Source of the DNA: Steinernema hermaphroditum
Lineage: Eukaryota > Nematoda > Chromadorea > Rhabditida > Steinernematidae
NCBI GenBank assembly: GCA_030435675.1
Contig: CM059623.1
Coordinates: forward strand, 5,296,012-5,360,011
Reading direction: 5' to 3'
DNA: 64,000 nt
Shown piece after piece: positions 46,681 to 57,605 of this stretch; the stretch's first letter is position 1; every line of letters starts with the position of its first letter. Under the pieces are notes generated by a model, which was not told the origin of the DNA, did not search any database, and saw only the letters and a list, made by a program, of their open reading frames with translations. Both the position numbers and the translations under genes were made by a program.

Positions 46681-47449
46681 CGCAAAATGTTTTTTGAAGC
46701 CTTTGTTCATGTTCGTCCCATCACGAAACCCCTGATTGACGCGCGTTCGCGAGTGAAAGGACCACACACGATGTCGGGGATCGGAAACTATACTAGTGCC
46801 TATTACTGTTAAGGCTGGGCCATACTTCTGAGACGCAGGCTGTGTCTCAAATTTTTGTTTGCGATTTTTAAGTTTCTTTTTATGTGGTTTGCTGATATAT
46901 GAGCCACGCGCAGGAATCGCGTATCACTCATCCACCGTGTACGGGCAAAAAAATTGTAATGATTTTCAAGGCTGCTGACTTGTGGGCGATTCTTTCTGTG
47001 TCTCACCATGTGAGTCATGACTCATGTCTCAAAACCGTGAGACACAGAAAGAATTGAACACAGCTCACGAGTTACCGTTCCTGTTCGAGTGATCTTTATA
47101 GTGAACTGTTCCTGAGTGATGCGCGACTCATGCGCGTAGCTCACATTCCAGAAAGCCAGATAAGATTAAACTTAAAAACCGCAAACAAAAATTTGGGACA
47201 CAGCCTGCGTCTCAGAAGTATGGCCCAGCCTTTAGTTAATTGGCAGAAACGTTATAAAAAAAGCCATAGAGACACCTACGGCGAAGGGTATTCACGCGCT
47301 TACATGCTAATCAGTCCGTTAAAAAAAACGCCTTTTAGATATCTTGGTCTAATTTTCAGAACCTCGAACTATGTCCCTTTTCTTAGCCCCGGGCTGCGCT
47401 ATGCGCCCCACAAATTTTCAGCGAAATCCGAGTGTCACACTTCGGGTCC

Positions 47450-48189
47450 CTTGTGAGCTTCGGGCAGCAATTCCTCGACTACCGTAGCTCACACATATCG
47501 TGACTATGTCAAGTGTTTCTCCTCGACGAGATTAGCTTGGTTCAAGCACGATGACCCTGAGTAAGCATTAAACTACTTTTCTTTCCACGTTTTTCCTCGG
47601 GAATGCATTTTGAGAAGTGGCGTCACTCTTCGGGGTTGCATCACGTCATCTGCTTGTTTTCCCTATTTGCATCGACCTCTAAAGGTGGCGATGGAACCGG
47701 AATTGCGCGTGCATTTCACGAATCTGTGCACGAGATTCGGAGGGCTTCCAAGAGCTCGGCTGACTTTTGGCTTCTAGGATGGCAGATGACCTGCCTACGT
47801 GCAGAAACAAGTAAACAAGCCTACGTGCGATTCGGGAAGTACAGAAGTCCGGCACTTACATCAGAAACCGGGGATGATGTCACTCAGACGTTCTTTGCGG
47901 TCTGCACAGCGCGTGGCGGGCGGAGAGACACAGACAGTGGGAGCGTCCATAGGTCGATGATCATCTCTACCCGCCGTCTATTTAAGCTGCCTCGTCTAGT
48001 AGACGTTCTCAGCGAGACGAAACTCCTCCGAGGGTCTCCCGCGGAATCGGGCGTCGGGGATCCCCTCAATTTCCTCGTCCTGCTCCGGCGCCGATCGGAG
48101 ATATCGATTTTTCGCTTTTGCACTTTGAACGCGCTACGCGGCAGCCCCTCTTTGCTTGATACTTCTAGTTCGTCCTTTCAGTCTTTTCG
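47450..48189. other. upstream region of the FAM162-like gene
   Basis: No exon supported. One long plus-strand frame (47603-48220) runs out of frame into the next gene and lacks coding character. Confidence 0.5.
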
Positions 48190-48721
48190 ATGGCGACGTC
48201 CCGATCGCTTCTCCGGCTAGCTGGCGCCCAGCGGCGACTCTTCTGCAGCGGAAAAGTTCCGCAGCAACAAGGCGCGAACCAGGTACGGGAGGTTAATGAA
48301 ATTCCTAACTGATCTTTTGATTTTAGGCCACGAGCTCGATGCCGGAAAAGCCGCTCTATGTGACGCAGAAAGCGTTTAAAGACACTGACTACAAAAATCG
48401 CTTCGCGCGAGCGATGGATTCGTCCAGCGGCCAACGTCCGACGAACCTGCAGCGGCACTTCCTTGTTATCACCCGAATGTTCAAGAATCGATCCGAAATC
48501 CCCGAATATGTCACGTAATCCGCAGGTTGTAGAGACTTCACTAAGCGAAGCGATTTAGGCACGGAACCATGAACCGCATGCACGACCGTATGCGCGTGGT
48601 CTTCATCGTAGTCGCTTCGGTCTTCTTTTTCACGTTCTTTTACGGCATGGAACTGATCAATCACGCACGAATTGAGCGCGACAAGCGCGCAGGCAAGAGT
48701 ATGAGCGCCATGGACGAATAG
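48190..48721 (+). CDS. FAM162/UPF0389-like mitochondrial membrane protein
   Basis: A 147-aa protein in three exons (48190-48282, 48327-48514, 48559-48721). The N-terminus MATSRSLLRLAGAQRRLF is Arg-rich, lacks acidic residues and looks like a mitochondrial presequence. The conserved block QRHFLVITRMFKNRSEIPEY and THGTMNRMHDRMRV leads into a single membrane helix VVFIVVASVFFFTFFYGMEL and a basic tail. This is the FAM162A/B (UPF0389) pattern; mammalian FAM162A (HGTD-P) is a hypoxia-responsive mitochondrial protein. A HIG1-domain gene starts 181 bases downstream and is probably co-transcribed. Confidence 0.8.
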
Positions 48722-48902
48722 GCCGCTTTATTGTCCTCTGTATTGCCTTCGGAATTGAAGTGCCTCTTGAGATTTTAGATAAACCCGTTTACGTGTACTT
48801 GTATACTTTCTTGATCTTCCGCGTGTAATCGCGATCATGTATTTGTTGATATTGTATGGATAGGTATTGTCAATGAATGCTTTCAGATTGGCAACTAGCG
48901 AA

Positions 48903-49376
48903 ATGGGCATTTTCCGGAAGATTTTCATGAGCACCGCTGGCATCCAGCATAGCGAAGCCCCCGCCTCTTCGCATGAGAACCCCGCGGCTTTCATCAAAGA
49001 TACGCTGCAGCACAAGAAGGAGAAAAACACGGCGGTCCCGGCTATTCCTACTGATATTGGGTTCGCATCCAACAAGAGCACGGGCGGCCAGCAGAAGAAC
49101 GGAGCTTTGAGCCAAGCTGTAAGAAATCCCGGAGTTATCCTGGGAATGGGTTTGACGACCCTCGCTCTTCTCGGAATGATGCGCTCGTCCTTCATCGGCG
49201 ATAAACTAGGAGCTCAGAAGTACATGCAGTGAGTCCATCCATCTTCATTTCCTCTTTCAACTCTGCCTTGCAGGTACCGTATCATGGCTCAGTTCTTCAC
49301 CGTTACAGCGCTCGTCGCCGGAGTCACCGTGTTCGGATCGGTGTACGGAGACGATAAAAGCGAACAGAAACAATAA
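48903..49376 (+). CDS. HIG1-domain mitochondrial inner-membrane protein (copy 2)
   Basis: A 142-aa protein in two exons (48903-49228, 49274-49376). It begins MGIFRKIFMSTAGIQ like copy 1, then has a Lys/Gln-rich linker and two helices, VILGMGLTTLALLGMM and FTVTALVAGVTVFGSVYG, joined by KYMQYRIMAQF. A TTTCAG acceptor at 48881-48886 precedes the ATG by 16 bases and follows the FAM162-like stop by 165 bases, as expected for the downstream gene of an operon. The intron splits KYMQ/YRIM, a site where copy 1 has no intron. It is likely a respiratory supercomplex factor. Confidence 0.9.
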
Positions 49377-49559
49377 GTGGACTTATCATTCGATTAGAGT
49401 AAGCTCTACATTTTCTGATATGTAAATGCATTCACGAAAATTATAAAAGTGATGTTCTCCATCTATTTTATACTGATACGCGACACGATAGTATCCTATA
49501 TACATCGTCTTCTGAGGTCCGAAACGTTTGGAGATCGGCTCGGATCCCTTCGTTCAGAG

Positions 49560-50522
49560 TTAAGGAGAAATCTTTAATAGTGCTGCTGTAAACTGATACT
49601 GCAGACCCAACCCACAGTCATTGTCCATCTCCTTGACGTTTAGAACCTTCTTGTAGCGTTTATCATACAGAGCTACGTAGAGGGTGTATCGAGGGAAACT
49701 GGACCGTTCCACGCACATTCCGACGGTGAAGGGATTAGCCGAGTTGAGAACGAGATCTACGAAAAACGACCGTACAAGTTCGTGATCTTCTTTTTGTATC
49801 TAAAAAAGCTCTGGCTCTAAGGGGACTGAAACATTCTGACTCACCACTCCCGTTATATAGCCGTCGAACAGGAGAATCGCTTCAGATTCCGAGAGTTTCA
49901 GAGAGGATTCCACCAGTGGCACGGATATCCGCCCAACAGACTCCTCTTCTCTATTTTTTCTTCTCTCTCGCTCCTTGTAGTAGGCGTGCATCTCATAGGA
50001 AGCCTCGCGGATGAACTCTTCACTCACGAGCAGATGGAGGATCGCCAGCTTGCAGTTCAGCTCGGCTTCCTGGGGCGTCGTTCCTTTTTCATTTCCGATG
50101 CACACGGGCAAGTCGCCAACATGGAACGAAGTGCTGGCGACGAATTCGCTAGCGACGAGAAGATTCAGCAGAAGATGAGTGAGGGACTCACTTGATGACG
50201 GAGTGCTCTTCCACACGAATCTCGGGCTCATAGAGCTCCAGGGCTGCGCAGATGATCGGGAAGATCCCCTCAGTGATGTCCAGGGTGTAGCCACCCAGCG
50301 TCTTCGGAGTCGCAACGTGGATCCTAGGATTCTGAAGATTCTGGTCGGTGAAAAGCCAAAGATGGGACTCACCAGGAGGCTTCCATTGTGGCAGCCGACG
50401 CCTGGTGGCAGATGATGCTGGTTCTCCTTGCAGGGCCATTCGTTGTCCACCTGTTTCTGCTGGCTCGCGATGGTATTCGCGTAGTCACAGTAGGGATCAG
50501 GGTAGGCGACGCCCTTCTCCAT
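49560..50522 (-). CDS. unrecognised protein (~280 aa), divergent from RAD51C-like gene
   Basis: Four exons read together: a first exon from ATG 50522 (MEKGVAYPDPYCDYANTIAS ...), then KTLGGYTLDITEGIFPIICA, then a long exon with EAELNCKLAILHLLVSEEFI and a basic helix YKERERRKNREEE, and a last exon (NPFTVGMCVERSSFPRYTLY ... LLKISP) ending at 49560. Introns have GTGAGT donors and keep phase. No signal peptide, membrane helix or known motif is seen. The C-terminal part looks like a small alpha/beta domain. Its start region lies about 150 bases from the RAD51C-like start in opposite orientation, so the two may share a promoter. Confidence 0.65.
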
Positions 50523-50674
50523 CCTCGTCGATGAAACTACCGCATTCTTGCTGCTAGTTTCTGCACTATCCAACGATCGATCATCAGCGGATGTGCGTGC
50601 GTGTGGGCTATCGCTGTGGTCCCGACACGACGGCGCCTCGGAGGCAACCGGAAAACTTTGAATGGACGAAGAAG

Positions 50675-51576
50675 ATGTCTCTGAGTGGATTCAGAACTGC
50701 GCTAGAGCTGCTCGAGGAGGAGCGCAGCGACGAAGTGGTCTCCACTGGCGTCAAGGAGCTCGACACCGCGCTAAGTGGCGTCGGCCTGAAACCCGGAAGC
50801 ATTTACGAAGTCGTCGGCGAGTCGAGTGTAGGGAAGTCACAGCTGTGGTGAGATCTCCACATCCTCAACGACCGTAATCCCGTTGATTTCAGCTTCCAAA
50901 TCTGCGCAAATGCAACAAAAAATCGGCGCCGTCGAGAAGTTCTCTACATCGACACAGAAGGCAGCTTCCGCACCGAACGGATCGTGCAGATCGCGAGGGA
51001 GCGGGACTCCTCAGCCGATGCGGCGCGGATTCTGGAGAGAATCAGGCACTGTAGAAGCACTGACGCCGTGGAGCTCTCCTCAGCGCTCAACCAGGCGACT
51101 CAGATAGCAGAAGAGAATCCGGGTATCGGCCTCGTGGTGCTCGACAGCATCGCCTTCCCGATTCGTGTGGAATCCGAGTCGGAGCGCCGTAAAACGCTGA
51201 TCGAAGAAGTCTCTCAACAGATTCTGAAGTTCGCCCTGGATCTCAGATGCATCGTATGCCTGCAGTTGTTGATCGCCTACTGATATCTCCTTTCCAGGTG
51301 CTCGTAGTGAATCAAGTGACCACCGAGATGTCAGGAATGACGACTTCAGCTCTGGGGAGCTCCTGGTCCCACCGATGTACTGTGAGAATGTGGATGGTGG
51401 CTGACCGGAAAGAAGTAAAATCTATCTACATCACGAAATCCCCATTCGATCCTCTTAGACAATTATCCTACAAAATCACTGTAAGTTAGCAATGGAGCTT
51501 CGCCTGAACGATAACCATCTAGACCGCTGGAGTTGTGAGTGTCACACGCGGTTGTGCCCAGGGAGGGCGATGGTGA
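50675..51576 (+). CDS. RAD-51 paralogue, RAD51C/RFS-1-like
   Basis: A 256-aa RecA-fold ATPase in four exons (50675-50847, 50893-51253, 51298-51480, 51523-51576). After a short N-terminus, TALELLEEERSDEVVSTGVK resembles RAD51C. Walker A is GESSVGKS, the EVLYIDTEGSF block follows, Walker B is GLVVLDSIAFPIR, and VVNQVTTEMSG with LGSSWSHRCTVRMWM completes the core. It lacks the N-terminal helix-hairpin domain of human RAD51C (376 aa) and is close to C. elegans RFS-1 (245 aa). RAD51 paralogues remodel RAD-51 filaments at stalled forks. Whether this is RFS-1 or a retained RAD51C is not settled. It is convergent with hus-1, with 84 bases between stops. Confidence 0.87.
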
Positions 51577-51660
51577 TGCTGCTGTCCGCCTGTGACGTAG
51601 AGAAGAAGGCGTTTCCGATTTTATCGATTTCTGCAAACATTTTTTTTACAGTTTATGTAT

Positions 51661-52586
51661 TCAACTGATATAGTGCTCACGCAGAAAGACATAGGAGTAG
51701 CTGTTAGGGATGTTCGAGATAAACTGATAGAGATTCTTGCAGTCGAGCACCGTCTTGACCGCCATTCTATCATCGATGTCCCTGGTCAGCTCGTAGCGCT
51801 CGGCGGTCAGATCGCTGAGGCACACCATCACTTTGGCGGTATCGGTCCTTGCAATGATCTGGATTTCTCCGCTGAACGTCGTTGCTATCATCTAAATGGG
51901 ACTTACTCGTAGAGCAAACTCCTTGCGAACATGATTACCACGTGCTTGGCATGCGTATTCTTCACAGATGTCAAAATCTTCTGCAGAAGTTTCAAGTTCG
52001 GCAAATAGACGCCAATGTACAGATCATTGGGGTTTAGGTTTCGTTGGAATTCACTCCACTGCCTCCACATCAGCATGTTCACCGGGATGGAGTTGTTCAC
52101 GTTCTCGGTTTTGACACTCAGGTGCGGCGTGGTGCCGTCCTTCGTGAGTCGCAACTTGATCATCGACTCTACTCCGCTCAGAGCTTGTGCCAGGTCGCTC
52201 GCTGATAGGGCCATGTAGATTTCATTGTTTTTCGTCGACAATCCATGCAGTTCGTAGTCTCCGAACATTTCATCCTAGAAGCGAGAAAGCCATGCCAGCT
52301 CTGCAGGATTACGGTAAACTGCGGGCTTGTTACAATTGCGTTTCCCATCAGTTTTCCGCTCACCTGTTTGATCTTCGCCTCGATCCAATAGCTGCGTGAG
52401 GTCGACGAATCGTTGAGAAGAATGAATTCCGTCGGTGTGACTCGGATGATGCAGCGCTTCTTATTGAGTCGGGACATGAAGATGACGAGCCCTGACAAAC
52501 AAGAGTGAACACAGATCACCCCAGAGAAACATACGACGTACAGTTTCGACGGCCACCCCCTCGGTCAGATCGGCCTTGAAGCGCAT
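51661..52586 (-). CDS. hus-1: HUS1 subunit of the 9-1-1 checkpoint clamp
   Basis: A 252-aa protein in four exons (52586-52535, 52491-52364, 52274-51907, 51871-51661). It starts MRFKADLTEGVAVETVRR, followed by CIIRVTPTEFILLND, then the diagnostic YELHGLSTKNNEIYMALSAS and DLYIGVYLPNLKLLQKIL, and a C-terminal lobe with DGEIQIIARTD and SYVFLREHYIS. HUS1 forms a ring with RAD9 and RAD1 and loads at damaged DNA to activate ATR. The last intron is 35 bases and contains an internal TTTAG that would give an impossible 15-base intron; using the distal AACGTTCAG restores the HUS1 frame. The start is 171 bases from the THADA-like start in opposite orientation. Confidence 0.93.
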
Positions 52587-52757
52587 TATGAAAGTTGGAC
52601 AAGAGTGTTCGGATCGAAGCTCCGAGGCGTCGTCGAATCGAAGTGTTTTCCGCGGAAACGCTCCAAGAAAGCACCGAGAGAGCATGTAAATATCCTACGT
52701 TCTACCCACCCTGGAGAAACCGAAAATTTCCGGAGATTCCGGTCGCCGAATTATGCG
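52587..52757. promoter_or_regulatory. shared divergent promoter region of hus-1 and the THADA-like gene
   Basis: Only 171 bases separate the two ATGs on opposite strands, so both 5' UTRs and promoters must fit here. Moderately GC-rich, with no clear TATA box seen. Confidence 0.5.
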
Positions 52758-55700
52758 ATGGATTCCTCTTCGAACGACGTCTTTTCGTTCCTGAAAGTGA
52801 GTTCGCCCTGTATTCTCCGCCTTTTCAAACCGTTTTCAGGAGATCGCCGCTAATAAGATCTCCTGCGACGGTCAAACTCGTCGTTTTCTTCGTCAAATCG
52901 CCAGATCGGTGACATTTCCCAATCTCTTTCCATCTTTACATGTATTTTCTTCAGGACTCAACTCCGGAAACGGCCAGATTCCTTTCTTCTCAGCTGCTAT
53001 TCCGATTCGAAGGACAGTTCATCGAGAGTGATCTCGAGAATGAGTTCCTCGTCGCCGGATTCTTCGAAGAATGCGATGGTGCAAAGCTTAGTGCTCTGGC
53101 AGATCACCTGAGCGCGATTCCGTGGAGTCCTCTTGTAGTCCGCGCCTTTCTTCGTGGATACACGAAGCGAAATCAAGTTCCGGAGCTTGCGACTCTGCAG
53201 CGCGTTTGGATAGAGCTTCACAGGTTCTGGCACCATCACCGTTTGGCAGAATCCGTCAGATGGTGTTTGCAAACGCTTTACGATTTCCTCAATCGCGCGG
53301 GACAGTGCTACTGGGAGGTTAGCCATGCTTCTCCTACGTGCTACGTTCAGATTTTTAGACCTTCAGATTCTATCTACTCGATGTCCAGAAGCTAGTAAAG
53401 CATCGATACTTGGCGCTGGCCTTGTTGATTCCGAAATTATCGGATGAAGAGGTAGTTTTTAGGTGATCGTGATCGAATGCAATCTCCATCGTCTCTCTCC
53501 AGGTTGTGATCTCCTCGGAAATTCTCTTCTACGACCTAAAGGAATGTCAAAAGCACCAACACCTATCGTCCATTACTTCTGAGTGCGTTGTGGCCATTGG
53601 GAAGCGAATGCTGGAAGATCAGCGTTTCTACGATTTCCTGCTGGGCTTCTTTCTGTCCGATGAGAGGTGAGAAAGAAAGCCTGCTTTGATTTCACTAGCA
53701 TTTCTAGGCAAGTTCGATATAGCTCGCAACGCTATTGGATTGCCCAGTTCGTATCCAACAAGCAGTTCAAGCCAGTGCTATCTAAACTGATGAACCTTCT
53801 GCGAACTCCCAAACCCATTGAAGCCGACCGCGATACAGAAAATCTGACGGATATCGATTTCTTTTGGGGACTCAATGAGAAGGAAGTAGATTCTAATGCG
53901 TGGGACCACGACGACCGAAGACTCCTAGCCCTTCTTGTCGTCATTCAAGCGTCCACGCGTTGTTTCGGCTACCAACACTCTGCGCAAGACGTTTCACTGA
54001 TCCGATCCAGTTTGAGGCACCGGAGAGCCACCATACGAATCGAAGCGTTGAATCTAGCCACAGAATCGGATATTGAAGGATTTATCATGGACAACGCGGC
54101 GACCGATGATTCGAAACTTCGAGAGGCGATCAAGAAGAGGGTGAATAGGTGGACTATAAGCGATAACGCTAAGAAAAGAGCCGAAGGATGGCTGGAGAAG
54201 GATTCCAACCATCAGAGAATAACTTTTGTTCTGGATTTGGCTGAAAAGTGAGTGGCTTGTCAGGGTCTGTTATGTAGCATTATTTTATCTAAGGAAAGGA
54301 TTGAAGTTGTCGCCTGAAACTCTCAGAGGGTTCTCACGACATTCGGATCCAGATGTCCGACGGAAGTCGCTGAATCTTCTGAGAAACGAGGATGGATTTG
54401 TCGAATTCCTGACATCTGCGTTCGTTGATAGCCTGTCCCTGGGCAATGACGACATCAGTGGAAGCCTCTTCGATGCGCTAGTGAGGGCAGAACAAACAGA
54501 GTTTCTCGCGAACCATGCGAATTCCGTAAGCAAGGGTAAGTTTCACAGCAGGTTAGCCCACTGATGTACCTTGTTTAGTGCTGCAGATCTCCATTGAGTC
54601 GAAGCTTGTAGCGGATGTGAACGAGTTTCTGACGAAGTGTGCGGCCACTGTAGAGGAGAATCTCGCGTTGAGCGGAAGTTCGAAGCTCGGAGAGTGTTCT
54701 TCGATGGCGGAGCTGAATTCCCGGATGGAGATGGAGAAGTCGCTACTGATTTCGGAGAAGTGCACGGACAACATCAGTTCCTACGCTGGGGTTCTCATCG
54801 TATGTGCATTCCTCTCTTTCGCCAACACGCTTGTGTTTAGGGGTGCTCGAAGACGATGGTGGACCGAGTCGTGAATGAATCGGTGAAACTGAGGTTGCGG
54901 GTCCTCAGGCTGATCTGGACGGTTCTCCTTCGGAGTCGCCACAAGGGGGTCGTCGACGACTGCGCCACGCAGTTCGAGAGGCTGCGGGCGAAGTGTTCTG
55001 ACGAGGAAACAAGTGGGATTCTGGAAGAAACTATGGTTTTTTTCGGCGATGATAGATGTTCTAGCCGGAATCTCGCTTTCTGGAGGATTCTTCTCTGCTT
55101 CCCGAACCAGATAGATACTTTGTTCGAGAAGTTTATCTTCCACTTGAGTTCGAAGAGCGATACAGTAGTCATCAGATCGCTGAAAGCGCTGAAAGCGTTC
55201 CTTGGAAACTCCAAGTATTCTGCGGGTAGGGATTGAATCTCAAAGACATGCCAGAACTCATCAAATACTTAGATTGTGAGAAGTTCTACGCTCGAATCTT
55301 GCGGTTCATCCTCCAAGAGTACTCCCAGACCTCGTGGGCCGTCCGCTCGGCGATGAATCACACCTTCGAGGTGCTCGTCCACGCGTTGTTCTCCAGAATC
55401 CCTTCGAATGTTCCGCTTTTTAACTTCTCGTTCGACTACCCCGAGGTGTGGGACGTGGTGACAGCAGCGGTGAATTCTCTGCACTCTGCCATGGACCCTC
55501 AGACCGTCCTCATTCTATCAGTCTTGGAGCGAATTCTCCTGGTCGATCAGAGGTTCTACTTACCCGAGGAACTGTGGGTCACAGTAATCCATGCGAAAGA
55601 GTGAATGGAATAATATTTCAGAGAAAGGGTGCGTGCGATTCGCTCGCATCTTCTGGAGGTGTACTCCACCTCGAAGCAGATTCGCATCTCCGAACTCATC

Positions 55701-56359
55701 GTCGACTGTTTGCTCAATCTCGTCCCTCTGCACAAATGGACCCAAATGGAAGACTTGCTGAATGAGAAACTCGAAAAGAAGGTGAAGCGGGCGAGTGACC
55801 ACTTCTGCGTGGTTCACGCTATTCGAAGGATCTCGAAGGAGTTATGGCACCCCGTGAGGATTCCCGTCGACCACTACTTCGACGAAAGGAAGAAGCTGGA
55901 CGACGGTCATCCCCTAAATAATCTCGAAACCAGCGACGTCGACGCCTTCGCTTCGATGGCTGTTTCGGCGAAGGAGTTGAATCGCCTCTGTGCGGCTTTT
56001 TCTCTTTCGCATCAATGGACCGTACACCCAATGTCTCTGAGGTGAAATTCACGCTAGCTACCGCATTTTGACCGTATTTCAGGCTCTTCTGCATCTCAGT
56101 GTGTCTCCTCTTGGACGAAACCGAATCCATCCGGATGCGGGCCTGTAAAGCTCTTGTGAACAGCGACTCCTCCTCTCCGGTAATGTCTCCACCGGACATC
56201 CTGAGGCTTCTTGCAGAGAAGCTGACAAAGGAGAAGCGCTGCAGCCGAGATGATCTGCTGAAGGAATGGAAAACGTTTGTGGCCGAAGAAGGAGGCAGAG
56301 TGAAGCGATACAATAGATACTTTGAAGAGTTTGTGGTTGAAGAGATTCTAAATTGTTGA
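52758..56359 (+). CDS. THADA/Trm732-like armadillo-repeat protein
   Basis: About 1,000 aa in a dozen or more exons. It starts MDSSSNDVFSFLK and ends EEFVVEEILNC. Repeating helical pairs run throughout, with leucine-rich repeats such as SSLRHRRATIRIEALNLATE and GFSRHSDPDVRRKSLNLL. The block QTSWAVRSAMNHTFEVLVHA near 55330 matches the conserved W-x-V-R-N/S-A motif of the THADA DUF2428 region. THADA (yeast Trm732) helps the FTSJ1/Trm7 methyltransferase 2'-O-methylate position 32 of tRNA; a tRNA role here is family knowledge. The sequence is short and diverged for the family (human about 1,950 aa). A SIRT6-like gene starts 134 bases downstream on the same strand. Confidence 0.7.
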
Positions 56360-56493
56360 TTGTTACTTACTCGTTACGTTGTTAAAGTTTCGCCTTGTAC
56401 TCCACGTCTCCGATTTCAGTGTGTTACCGTACTCACTTGCCATACCGTAGTCCCAAAGTGGTCGCCAATACTTCTAGAAGTGCCTCTTGAGGG

Positions 56494-57531
56494 ATGTCGC
56501 TGAACTATGCGGACGCTCTCAAGCCGTACGACGACAAGGGAGTCCTCGGCGCCCCGGAGGAGTTCGACTCGTCTTCAGATCTGGAGGCGAAGGCGAAGGA
56601 GCTCGCCGAGTGGATCCGCGAGGCGAAGTGCTGCGTGCTCCACACGGGCGCCGGCATCAGCACCGCCGCCGGCATCGCCGACTTTCGAGGCCCTAACGGC
56701 GTGTGGACGCTGGAGGCGAGGAAGCAGAAGGCGGCGAGCGTGAACTTCGAAGAGGCGACGCCCACGTTCACCCACTTTGCCATTAACGCGCTCGAGAAGG
56801 CCGGATTCGTCAAGTTCGTCGTCTCCCAGAACGTCGACGGCCTGCACGTGCGCTCCGGGTTCCCCGTTGATCGTCTCGCGGAGGTCCACGGCAACATCTT
56901 CGCCGAGCAGTGCGATCGCTGTTTCAGGCGCTTCCACCGTAATCGCGTGGTGGGTACAGTGGGATTCAAACCAACGGGTAAACCCTGTGAGGCGGGAAAT
57001 ACGGGGAAGCCGTGCAGAGGCCAGCTGACCGATTTCGCGTTGGACTGGGACGACGCGCTGCCGGAGCACGACTTCAAACTCTCCCAGAAGTACTCAAGGT
57101 AACCTTGTTCGAGAAGAAACGACGATGAAGTCGCCTCGTCTAGAGCCGCCGACCTCTCGATCTCCCTTGGCACTACTCTCCAGATAAACCCCGCGGGAAA
57201 CCTTCCTCTCCTCGCAAAGAAGAACGGAGGGCGCTTTGTCAGCATAAATCTGCAGAAGATTAAACACGTAAGAGAGCGAAGCCCCGGCGCAAGAGTCCAA
57301 CGCTTCTTTCAGGAGTCCAAGACCGATCTCTCCATAAAGGGGAAGTGCGACGAAGTGATGGAGAAAGTGATGGTACACCTCGGGATCGCCGTCGTCAACC
57401 CTCGATGCATCGTAACGACTCCAGTCTTCAGCTCTGTGCACCCCTTCGACTCAGCCCTGTTTAAAGTCGAAAGGAAGCGGAAAGCAAGGGGCTCCCAGGA
57501 AGAGGCCTCGAAAAAGAGCCATCACGAATGA
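56494..57531 (+). CDS. sir-2.4: SIRT6-like class IV sirtuin deacylase
   Basis: A 315-aa protein in three exons (56494-57098, 57144-57267, 57313-57531). It starts [16 protein letters not shown], the SIRT6/7 N-terminus. The NAD pocket is intact: [39 protein letters not shown], and catalytic His in AEVHGNIF. Zinc ligands include CDRC and the later cysteines around [27 protein letters not shown] and [14 protein letters not shown] complete the fold, and a Lys-rich tail follows. SIRT6 deacylates histone H3 and supports DNA repair. The second intron (57268-57312) is 45 bases, divisible by three and stop-free. A CTTCTAG acceptor before the ATG and the close THADA-like gene upstream suggest an operon. 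Confidence 0.94.
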
Positions 57532-57605
57532 GCTCTCCGTATACAAAGTTACCTCAACAACAACGAATTTAGACCCATTTGTATAGTTATATACACAACA
57601 ATAAC

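Larger units (their letters stand above)
45553..47449. mobile_element. outer TIR/foldback element, interrupted by a second element
   Basis: The left end (GGACCCGAAGTGTGACACTC, 45553 on) is matched in inverse by the right end at 47449. Inverted pairing continues inward in the same order: 45553-45660 with about 47345-47449, 46553-46640 with about 47255-47340, and 46812-46990 with about 47040-47235. After removing the inner insertion at 45663-46550 the element is about 1 kb with very long arms and almost no loop. No transposase is seen. Confidence 0.8.
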
